Source: Amyelois transitella | Lineage: Eukaryota; Arthropoda; Insecta; Lepidoptera; Pyralidae | DNA: 64,000 bases | Direction: 5' to 3' | Assembly: GCF_032362555.1 (NCBI RefSeq) | Contig: NC_083525.1 | Coordinates: 3,333,501-3,397,500, forward strand | Part shown: positions 12,001-24,000 of the stretch, piece after piece | How positions within the stretch are numbered: position 1 is the stretch's first letter | Layout: each line of letters opens with the position of its first letter | The notes under the pieces: model-generated | The model's database searches: none | Told to the model about the DNA's origin: nothing | The model's input: only the letters and a program-made list of their open reading frames with translations | Translations under genes and position numbers: made by a program

Positions 12001-15000
12001 CTCTTTCAAATCTGTCAAGCAGCTATCCATAAATAGGTTGAACAGCCACGGTGACGCAACACATCCTTGCCTAACGCCTTTCTCAATCTTAAACCACTCA
12101 GTGTGCGCTCCGTTTATCCTGACACAAGCACTCGAATCCTCATATAAGGATTTCAGTGCTCGTATTAAGAGACTGCTCACCCCATGCATAGAAAGTGCTG
12201 ACCACAATTCATTCCTCTCAACTCTGTCATAGGCCTTTTCCAGATCTACGAATGTGCAATAGACTTTTTGACTCTTGGCCAAAAACTTTTCGGCTATGCA
12301 CCGCAAGGAAAAGACCTGATCAGTACATCCCATTCCCTTTCGAAATCCCGCTTAAATGTTATCAATAGTACTTACTAATTCAAGATGATTGAACCGATAG
12401 TTCGTTTGTGCAATTTTGGGAGAGTGAGGGATGTGAAATGAACACGGGACTTGGGTGTGTTAAAACCGTTAAGTGTAAAAGACCTTAGGAAGAGATTCTC
12501 GTAATCATTAAAAAATGTTAGTGATAATTTGTACGAAATAAAACAAAACCTAGTGTTAACTAAGTAAGTAATCTGAACCTTGCGATAATATCGCTTAAAC
12601 ATTAGGATACCATAAAAAGTTAAAATGTATAGAGATTAAAGTGCGAACGACGTCGTGAGCTAACAGCTAGTACAAATGAATAGTTGTAAAGGACTAGGAT
12701 CCACTCCTTAAGGAAAAGCTTGACTAACATCTCTGGTAAGGTAACTGAGCCGATGTTTATCTGTTTGCCTAGCTAATAATCACAAACAGACGCAAACCAC
12801 CGACCTTGTTAAGTAGATTTCACGTAAACCGCGCACCTAACCTAAAATGGCAATAATTCTGTGCACTGGTGAATGTTACCTTGATGCAAACAAGCTACTT
12901 AATACTTTCATCTACATACATACATACATATGGTCACGTCGAAATCCCTTGCGGGGTAGACAGAGCCAACAGTCTTGTAAAGACGGATGGGCCACGTTCA
13001 GCTATACACGTTCGCTACCACACAAAATAGCAATGCAAACCTATAAATTTTCGAAATAGAAAAAGTTTTCTCTCCTCACAGAGTTATATAATTGAGATTG
13101 CCTTTCCCTATTTGAGGTCGAAAAGCCTAACAATATAAACTGCTGCTATACATACTTAAACCTAAATATAAAAAATATATTTTTATTGCCTCTAAATTAT
13201 TGTTTCCCCGAAAACATCCCTAGCATAGCAACCGGTATCATTGAGCTGCGCTGCGGTCCGGTCTTAATAATTCATAACTTCAGCCTTTCGAGTTTTTGCT
13301 GAATCAGGGTAAGTAGTCGTGTACAAATAATATAATACGTATTGAACTCCTAGAGGCGAATGAGTAGGATCGCTGTAAAAATACTCAGGTAAGTATATTC
13401 AAAATGTGAATGTTGTTGTGATAGTCAAAAGTTTAAGTTTTGACAAATATAAAGAGTAAACGAAGTTAAACAAAGGGAATCATTAAACATGAGAGGAAAA
13501 AAAATTACTTTGGAAAATTTCTTCGCCGTTTTATGGGAATGAAATTAAAATAAGTATTTTCATCCATTCTTTCTTTGTATCTTCATTAGATTTTCAGTCT
13601 ATATTTACCGGACAGAATTAACCGAGAACGGTCAAAAAGTGCCGTGCCGGAGTTAAACTATCCTTAAAGTGGCCAATGCACCTAGCAAAGACCATAGGGT
13701 CTTGGGCATAGGTCCAAGATCCAGTTACTTGAAAATATCGTGGCCTATTATCATAGATGAATCAATCTTAGCGTGAGCAAGTCTTGGACCAAGCACAATT
13801 CACCTTGACTTGGTACGCCGTCCGCGACCCAGTGCCGTGCTAACTATTCGCCTTGACTTTACGTTTCAGCATCCAATCGACTGTAACAAGTCACCACGCC
13901 TTTGATATCTACACAATTGATTAATAATGCCTTTATTCATCCTAAACTATTTAAGATATTCAGTACGTTCCGCGTTCTTACCGAATCCATCTGTATATTG
14001 TACAGCAATTAATATATCTCGCAACAATAAAGATTCGTAGCCAATCATTAACATTTTTGCTTAGTCTCTCAGCTGTCAAATTAGTTTTGGCCCTACCTCT
14101 ACAATAGATCCTATAAGATGATTCTGTCCGTAATGTTCTGTCGTTCTATTAATAGGAAGGACTAAACGGAGAAAAATATTCGTTTATTTTTTTTTTAGTA
14201 GGACAAATCGTATAAAATCAGCTGTTCTGTCCTACGAGTACCTGTACGCTACTACGTTTCGACTTTATTTTGATTCTATTGTTTCATTAATATTTCAATG
14301 AGAATCTTAAGTGAAAAAATACTTAAAATCTGGATAACATTGATATGATCGAAAAATATCGCAAATATTCCCCTAACAACAACTACAATGCATCTCTAGA
14401 GCTTTCTCAAAGATTATAACGAATTTTAATAATATGTAAATTCTAATTATATCGATGAAAAACGACGAATTCTTTCCTGGTGGCAGGCTACGTCAGCCGA
14501 CCTCATTGAGACTGTCGTAGCCTATTTACAGTTGCATAGTAAACGGCGTGTAATTAGTTCGAGATAAGAACACGTATCGCCATACCACTCACAACGACTA
14601 GACGACAAGACTACACAATATCTAGAACCGCGTGCAATAATCTTACATAAATACATATAGTCACGTCTTTATTCTTTACGGGATAGACAAAGCCCACAAT
14701 TCAAAAATACTGCAAGGCCACGTTCAGCTGAATGACTTAATTATTTATTATTTATTTATATACGACATTCATGGGAAAGAGATGGCGTGGTCCTATTCTT
14801 AAGTGCTGGAAACTACACGGCTCGTTGTGTTTGCTATTATTTTACGCTATATCTACTGAACGGTTTTGATGAAATTTCATATGTACACGGGTATATTATA
14901 CTTTGTATCCCGAAATTCCCACGGTAGCGAAGCCCCGTGCCGCAGCTGTTTATTATTCAGAACGTTAAGTCGAACGTAGTCGCGGGCAACACGTAGTACT

Positions 15001-18000
15001 AAATATAGTCTCAGTGCTTGGCAGGTATGTAGAAGAAAGAAGAACTTTCTGAATGTTCTGTCGATAGAGCCAACGTGGGTCTCTAGGTTGCGACGACCGC
15101 TCGACTCCGTGGCCACATGCCAAAACGCTGACGAAAACGAGACACACTGTCTCCGCGAAACGTAAATTATACGAAGAATCTTAGTTTTAAGCTTTAATTA
15201 TTAGTTGTTTGAAAGTTGATGACAATAAACAGTGTCTACTGGTAAGGAAGAGGCTAAGAGGATTATCTTCAATTCTGGAATATTTAAAAACATTGGTGGA
15301 CTGGAATATTAAAAATAATAAATATTGGTGAACAATATTAAAAAAGACGTGTGGTTCCCAAAACTTTAGGATAAGACCACTCCATATCTTTCGCATGGAT
15401 AACGTTAAAGCCGACTAAGGAAAAGACCTGTCGCTATTTGAATCTCAGTTAAGTCTTAATCCAAACAGCTGAACGGGATCTAAGTAGTTAGTAATTTTAA
15501 GACTGTTGGTTCTGTCTACGCCGCAAGGGATATGGACGTAATTATATGTATTTATGTATGTAACGTAATACAATTTGGGTTTATGGATAGCTAGGTTGAA
15601 ATGTAATTAAGGGCAGGTAAACCTTAACAATGCACTTGAGTGTTTAACACGGAACATTGTGTCGCAGGTATCCCACTTTTCAGGTAATATTCCAACCGGA
15701 ACCATCCCAAATGAATAATTGCCAACAGTTACCTGTGCGATCTTTTATAAATGTATATTGATTATTATATTGTTGCTGGGGTTTTACAAAATGAAATAAT
15801 CTAAAAGCAAGTTGTTAATAAGGGTCGGCTTTTACCACTTTTCCAATAATAATAGGGATGTGGACTGTACTCAAATAAGTATAAAATTTTACCACTAAAA
15901 GGTAGTTTCTATAGTAAAAATAATAAAAAACACAATATTTTCCTCAATAATCAAGGAATTATTTCTTTATTTAATAAAATGTAATTAAATATTTCACCCT
16001 AAAGTCACGTCACAATGAACACCAATCAGAATGCGTGACGTCACGCGTTGCAATACAAGAATTTTCGCTGTCAAGTATTATGGTGTTTGTTGATATTTGG
16101 ATCATATTATTACCGTGATTTCCGTCCGATTACCTTTGTGAATAAATTTTTAAAGGTTTTCCCATAATGGAAAGTGGATATGTTAAGGCAGATAGTTTAA
16201 ATTTGCCAAGAATTGATTGCTTTACGGTGGCTAATTTTAGACGGCCTCTGTGGCTCAGCGGTAGTACGCTTGTCTGTGACACCGGAGGTCCCGGGTTCGA
16301 ATCCCGGCCAGGGCGTGATGAGAAAAGAACTTTTTCTGATTGTCCTGGGTCTTGGATGTTTATCTATATAAGTATTTATTATAAAATATAGTATCGTTGA
16401 GTTGGTATCTCGTAACACAAGTTTCGAACTTACTTCGAGGCTAACTCAATCAGTGTAATTTGTCACGTATATAAAAAAAAAAAATTTCTTCGCAACGAAT
16501 AGTAACTTCTGCTTTGCTGAATTTATAAAATGTGAAGACATCCATGTAAGTAATGTTCTCAAGATAAGGCAAAATCATATTATTTCATTTTTACCTTATA
16601 ATTTACCTTTTCGAGTTTAAAAATACCTACTATTACTATAATAATGTGTATTATAGTAATAGTAGGTATTTTTAAACTCGAAAAGGTAAATTATAAGGAA
16701 AAAATGAAATAATATGATTTTGCCTTATCATTGGCCAACTATAATGAAAGAACGAAACATTGTTTACTTTATTTCTAACCTAAAAATTCGAGTTTTCGTC
16801 TTTGAATACTTGAAGGGAAAAATTATTTTAATACAAGAAAATATAACAAATATTATCAAACTTACATCAAAATCATCCTCACAGAAATACATTTTACTTT
16901 GTGTAGATACAAGTGCCGGATCCCGACGGGCTAATTGAAGCCACTTTTTCCGCATCGTTTTTGTACGTGGAACGTGAATAAACAGTTTTTCAGGTGTTTT
17001 AATAGTTGTACTTTTACACTGCGGCACCGCACAATATTTATAAAATTTTGAATTAATATTATTATCACACAACTACGAAATAACTATTCATTACATACAA
17101 CTTCGACAATATTTTGTAACGCGTGACATCACAGCGGCCGTTTGACAGGTATCCGCGTTTTGGCGCGATATGTTAAATGGAATTTTAAATACAATATTTT
17201 AAAGGAATTACTTGAAATAAAAAAATAATAATAAATAGTTTGGGTTATATTTGGTACTTATGCGTGGTTTTAAACACTTTCCCAAAAATAGTCCACATCC
17301 CTTTTAACGTTTTATTATAGGAACTTGGGAATCTTCTTTTAGGCGAAGGACTTTTAGCAACCTGTTGCTATTTAAATCTCAACTCTATTATTAAGCCAAA
17401 CAGCTAAACGTAGTATTTTCAAGACTGTTGGCTCCGACTACCCCGCAGGGGATACAGACGTGATTATATATATGTATGTTATAGGAAGTTGGGTTCGTCG
17501 CCATATGAAGATAGAATTAAATAATAGACCTGTTGAAGTTCAAAGGGTAGAAAGGGAAAAATAGTTTAACCTGTGACATATAGCTGGGGAAACGCTCCAC
17601 CCACGCCATTGACGCACCAGAGAACTGAGTAAATTAATGGGCGCTTCATAATTAAGTCGGGTATTTGCGCAATTGAATTGATATTACACAGGAAATTTCA
17701 AATAAGCTCATTTTATCCATTCGGGATTATAAAAGTCAATATTCATCGTATCAAGGGAACCTCAACAGGTGATAGTTTTGGTAGAATTGTAAAATTATAC
17801 CTATAAGAGTATTTTTAACTCTTGGCGCTAACGCCAGGTTCTCTTTTGCTGGGAGCAGTCAGAAGTCTATCTGACCTCCGCAACCTTAGGAGAGAACTTA
17901 GCCCAGCTTGGATTATATACACATTCATTAGTATTAATGTGCATGTTGACTTCTATTCTTATCCGTTTTTGGGATAAGACGAGTTCTTTGTGTTAGCACT

Positions 18001-21000
18001 ATTTATGAATTGTGGTTTTGCTAAAAATAACACTGAGTTTCTAAAATTCCAATTAAGCCATGCATGAAAATTAGAGAGGCGCTGATGAGTGCGGAAACTG
18101 ATGACCGGATTACTATTTTCAGCCGAAAAAATCAGAACCGAAAAGGCATTGGTACCTTTGGAAAATTAGGTCACAAAGATTCTTAGAAGGTACTTAGTGA
18201 ACTGGAACGCTCATCAGCAAAATAATACCTATTTATGCTTGACGACAAACAATTTTAAAAAGGAAAAATAAAATCTTTCATCTTCCAATATTTTCATTAT
18301 GTCACAAAAAAATAATAAGCCTTAAAACAACCTATTCCAAACAACATTAAATGTTAATGTACAATAAAAATATGGTGCAATGGGAGGGTGAAATATTGCT
18401 TTTAAGTTAGGCTAAAACATCTGCCACAAATACTTATCGTGCTAATATAAACTTAAGACGGTTTAAACTAACTTAAAATCAACTTTAACTCAGTGTGATA
18501 AATGAGTTAACCTGGGACATTAAAGTAAATATAATGGAGGCTTTCTATCTACATGTCGCACACACATCATCCATTTGCATATTTTAAGAAATAATGAATG
18601 TAATGAAATTCAACGGCTCATTGTTACTGTGTATTCTCAAAGCTCATAATAATGTTAATACCGTTAATGTTCTGTTTGTGAGTGTCGACAAGCTTAATTT
18701 ATTTTAAACTAGCCATTGCCCGCAATTTCACCCGTGATATTTTTTTATCCTTTCATAAGGTCGTGCGTTTACATTACGATCATACATTTTTATTGTTTGT
18801 TTGAAACTTTTTATTGCACATAAAAGAAAATATAACAAAATATAAAACAATCATAAATAATTTAATTGTTTTTTAAAGTTTTGTTTGATAGACTGAAAAA
18901 AGGTTTTAATAATATAAACATAAACTATATTTATCCTAATCCACAAATAAATACAAAGTGAGCATTGATGCTATAACGACGAGGCACAAAAGGTAACCTT
19001 ATTTAGGGCATGAGCACCGATCATCACGTCCCGTTGGCATCGAGTATTGACGTCACAAATCTCAGCGGGCCCGCCGGGTGCGTGGCTCTCCCGCAGGTCA
19101 GGGTCGGGCCGCAGGAGCCGACCGGGATCGATGGGGGCGCCCTTGTCCCGAGAATTCATTTCCGAGTTGCAGCCACCCGTTTGAGATACATTTGGATGAA
19201 CGACACCACCTGTTGGGCTCAGACTTTTGTATCGATGGATAAATGCCGTTCTGGGATTTTTCTTTGTTTGCGGATGAATTTGCATCTCGGTTGGCAAACC
19301 ATACTATAGCGATGGTTGATGGTTAAATGTAACGATACCTAAATAGTTAGTATATTGTAATCATTGATTATTCAGAAATTAATAGATTATTATAACGCAT
19401 CCTGTGCGTTTAATGTGCGATGCCTTTTTGATTATAGATTCTCCTTTAAATTTTGGTTGACTGAAGAAATCCCAATTGGGATAAGTCCACCATTGTATTT
19501 ATTCTTCTTATTTCAATAACTGTGTTGTAATTTGTTATATGTATTTCTTTTTATCCACACTAATAATAAAGAGGAAAGATTTGTATTTTTGTGTGGAATA
19601 AACTCAAAAACTATAGAATAGACCTACAAAAGTGACATAGGCATAAATTTGTTTTAAAATAAATTTATTCCAAAATATAAAACACAAAAATATGTCCACC
19701 CGTGCGAAGCCGGGGCGGGCCGCTAGTGTGCAATAAAGAGTTTACAAACAAACGAAGTGATCCCACAAATTGAATGAAAAGAAATATAAGATGCTTTAGC
19801 TGACGGAAACCGGTGCCAAAATGAGAAGTTAAATAAAAGACATTAAAATTCGAAAGCAGCAGAAATGCGCCACTTTGGAAACTCAGACACAACCTGAATA
19901 TTGGAGTCCGGCCAGTGCACCAATTTGCGATATTAATATAATAGGCGTTACTACTTTTATTGCTAATTTTATGTTTGAGACAATGGCAAGAAATTATACT
20001 TACTTAATGAATATTTAGAGGATGCATGCAATGATTAATTAGTATTTTTATGTTTAAGTTAAAGAAAGTGGAGTGGGAAGGCTAAGACGAACGTACCTTG
20101 ATCAAATCGGAGACGTTCTAGCAAAAGGTTAGGTCAAGAGTACCTACCCGAAACCGACGAACTTGCATGAAGAGAGTTATGAATATGGATGAAGCGAAAA
20201 AAGTATGCAGGGATTGAGGCAAGTAAAAAGATGTGGGCTCTACCTAACCCTACGGGAAAGAGGCGTGATTTTTGTGTGTTTGAGTCAAAGAAAAAAACAT
20301 TAAAACTAGAAAGCAGAATAAACTGCAGCAAAAATGCTCCACTTTGGAAATTCAGAAACAACCTGAATATTTGAGACGGGCTAGTGCACCAATTTGCTAT
20401 ATTAATCTAATAGACGTTACTAGGTTTTATTGCCAATTATATTTTTGAGACAACGGCAAGAAATATTACTTAATTAAATATAAAAAGAATAAAAAAGAAA
20501 TAAGATTGCTTATGGCGACCAAATATTTTATTACAGTTAAATATCACAGGCTTTCGATCTATAATTGTCGTAGAAGCCTTTCCTTCGCCTAATACGGGGA
20601 AAGTACATTAAACGCCTTGAAACGTTCATCTATCATATATAATAGCACAATAGGTACACTGATTAACGTTGCCTTATTTATTTTGCATCAAGTATAATGT
20701 TTCCATTTATGGGTTACATTGGTAAGTATAACTATATTCTCACTCGGCTCATACTCTATTATCCCATATTGCATTTTGCTGCTTTTTGCTTTAAGGCTGT
20801 AGATTTTGCAGAATGTTTACGGTCGCCTGCCTACCTGTTACCAACCAGACTCGCACTGGAATATTAGTAGAAATAAGATCTGTTTCATTCAGTATGACCG
20901 ATTGCAGATACATTAATATTTCTGGATGGACAGGGGACTGCAATTCGCTCACGTGTATCATAGTCTGGATATTTCGGGAATTACATATTTGTAATGCGTC

Positions 21001-24000
21001 TAATGAGCCACGCTCCCAAAATAAATCAGTCAAACTCATCGCATCCCACCTGTAGATGTAGATACAGATTCATAAAAATTGTTCTTTACGTACTATAATA
21101 ACTTCTTGTAACCGAAACCATACATTTTCAACACTAATCATATTTTTTATTGTTTAGAAAATATATCACTACATATTATAAAAAGTCCCCCTTTTTTCTG
21201 TCTGTATGTATGCGCTAATCTCGGCCTGGCTGTGGACGGAATTTGTCCTCGTCTGAAATGTTTCAAAGAGGGTTTTCTGATAAGGGTAACATTTATAATT
21301 TATCTATAATGCTACCCGTACGAAGCCGGGGCGGTTTGCTAGTAGATAGATAAAACACTTTATACATTATATACTCACAATACTTATTATACTATATACT
21401 TTATACATACATAAAACACGCCTTTTTCCCGAAGGGATAGGCCGAGACTACATCTTTCCACTTGCCACGATCTCTGCATACTTCCATATACTTTATAGAC
21501 ATAAAATAAACTACTGGTACAAAAGCGGACTTATCACTAAAGCGATATGTCATATCTAGTCCATCTGTGGAAAGTCACACATCTCTGAACCTTATTGCCT
21601 TTCAATGTCAGAACTTTAGTATCGTCAAGACAAAGTTCAATTTATCTGTCAAGTAGGACCTAAGAAATATTGTACAAAACTGTAAAACAAAGCAAAACGC
21701 TTCATAGACTAAATAGGTCACACGAATTGTAGCCATCCTGAGCAATACTTGGTCTGCGGTGAGAGCTGGCCCGGCGCGGGCGCAGCGGCGACCGGGCGGC
21801 CGGCCTTGCTCCGTGAAGCCGTCGACCACAGCACAAGTATAGACAATAGTAAAGTACAGATTTACAGAATACAAAAACAAGATAGAAGTGGCATGGCCAG
21901 TGTCAACACGAATTATGCGGTCATGAGTACGCATGTTGTTCATTTTGTCACTTTGAAACTTACCAGCTACGTTAAACCGCTAAAATGCCTTTTCTAGTTC
22001 GAGCTAGCATACTATACCCTCAAATAAGGTAAAAGTTCACAATACTAAAGTCACAGTTTTGAAAAGACTGAAAGGCTACATACAGCTCTATGGCATAATG
22101 TTGGAATTAAGATTCAAACATTGACAGGTTACTAGCCCGTCGATTTTCATATTATCATCAATCTAGACGACTTTTGCAAAGATTAAGCTATTTCCATATT
22201 TCTCACATCATACCTAGCCTGAGACAGCACTTCTACTAGATAAATACTCTATGGCTGCAACAACTATCGGCTGGCACAAATGTATACCGCAGGCTTCCGT
22301 TACGTATCATGTAAACCTACACGGCACGACCACAAGCGGTTAGTGGCGCTTCGCAACCTATTGTCGCTAACCCGAGGCATAATGTGAATCGCCAGCCCCG
22401 ACTAGAAAAGGGGATAAGTAATATCGAACCAGAAGATTTGGCAGGAAGTCAAGAAGAGCAAATCCCCTATTAGGGAATGAATTCACCATGCAGCCCATCT
22501 TATAATTTTTAAATAGCAAAAACGGTGTCCATTATCCATCCTTATGTCACGGCCAGTTTATTTGGAGACTACGTATGTAGGTTTGCTAGGCGGCCCTCTA
22601 GCAGGCTTTTTAGTGCATGGCCGGCCAAAATTTACGGAGTCCAAGTCCGGCTTTTTATATTGCTGATGGAGAACTCAAGAAAAAAAAACTTAATGATACG
22701 TGCGACCTATAAAGAATTATATCATAATAGGCTATTTGACAAAGTTCTAAAAACTATCTTAGGCTATTTATTTGTTTATAAGGAGCCCTACAAAAATACT
22801 TTTCTGCCTTTATTACAGCTATTTTATTAAAAAATCGAAAAAGAAAATGCAATATTCAAATATGCCGCCAAAACGCGACTTTTAGCAATATGGCGGCCCT
22901 GGCATGCAGTGACGTAAATTTCGTGTAAATATCATACAAAGCTTGTTGGTGTTTCGAAAAGTTTTGATTTTCTCTTGTTTTATTTAACTTGTGCCACGTC
23001 ATGTGTGAAAATTTTTAAAATGAGTTCCTATAAATGTTGTGCAGTGCCTAAATGCACTAATACAACAATAAAATCTCCTACGAAATCGTTTTTTTCTATG
23101 CCGATGGATTTGAATATTCGCATGAAGTGGTTTCAGATCATGATCTAAGATCAGTGGTTACCAAGATATACTTACATTGATGTTTTCACATTCCTCAGTT
23201 CGGCAGCATAGAAATCTGGATTGTCTTTGAAGAAGACGCCTACCATTATTGGGTCCACTTTTGGCAAAAGTGGACCTACCAAAAGTCTTTTGGTAGGTTT
23301 CGACTGTCAGCTTTCGCGAAATTGGTTTCCATTATTAAATACCTATGTTATCTGAGTAATCCTGAGCGATCAAACACTTATAAAATCTTGAAAAATAATA
23401 GCGAATACTAAGGAACAGTACGATCCACAGTCTGTTTATGGATAATTGACGTCATAATAGAAATAGCCAATCACGTTCGTTTTTAGTCACGTGACAGCTG
23501 CATAAAAGAGCCTAATTTTCTGAGACGGATTTTGTTAAAATAATGCAATATTTTTATCTCGCGTTATTACAAATCGCTCCAAAAAAATAATATTAAGAGT
23601 GATGACATAAAAGAAATGTATATTTTTATTACAGTCAAATAGCCTATCGTGGGCAAAAGTAATAATGACAAGCAAGGCAACATATATGTGTACCTAAAAT
23701 AAGGAAATTTTTGATAGGAATGAAGGCTGACCACTTGGCAGCCCCAGTGTACAGTATAGTTGAAATTTGAAAGAAAAAGTTATGTCCCTAGGTACGGTCC
23801 ATTTTTGGGTGCTTAAATAAAGTTAACAAACAATTTGTTTCTAGTGCCGTGTAGTTCCCGGCACATAAGAATTGAACCATCTGAACGGGCCAAGGGTCTT
23901 TTGGGTCTAGTCTGAATAAAAATAGAAAAGAATTTCGGCTGTTCAAGATGTCTTGTCGTCTTATGGTCTTCTTAGTGTCCAAGTCGATTGTCCTTTTTTT

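Larger units (their letters stand above)
15854..17302 (-). mobile_element. THAP-domain DNA transposon remnant with terminal inverted repeats
   Basis: The ends are inverted copies of AGGGATGTGGACT (15854-15866 and 17290-17302), giving an element of about 1.45 kb. On the minus strand, 17072 down to about 16866 encodes a THAP-type zinc finger: YKYCAVPQCKSTTIKTPEK, RKKWLQLARRDP, MYFCEDDFD. It is followed directly by a strong donor (GATGTAAGT), as expected for the first coding exon of a P-element/THAP transposase. The last zinc ligand, normally His in C-x2-H, reads Asp (CEDD). The rest of the transposase is absent, so the copy is non-autonomous. It contains a SINE (16241-16475) and a 167-bp palindrome (16563-16729). 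No target duplication is obvious. Superfamily assignment is an inference. Confidence 0.65.

Noticed and set aside
12375-12602. 75-codon minus-strand frame beside the LINE, ending close to a GTAAGT
   Set aside because: No homology and no acceptor or phase match that links it to gene 1. Treated as chance.
16241-16320. A functional tRNA gene
   Set aside because: The A and B boxes are present, but the head is followed by a SINE body and A-rich tail, and a second copy at 9187 shares the body, so it is a SINE.
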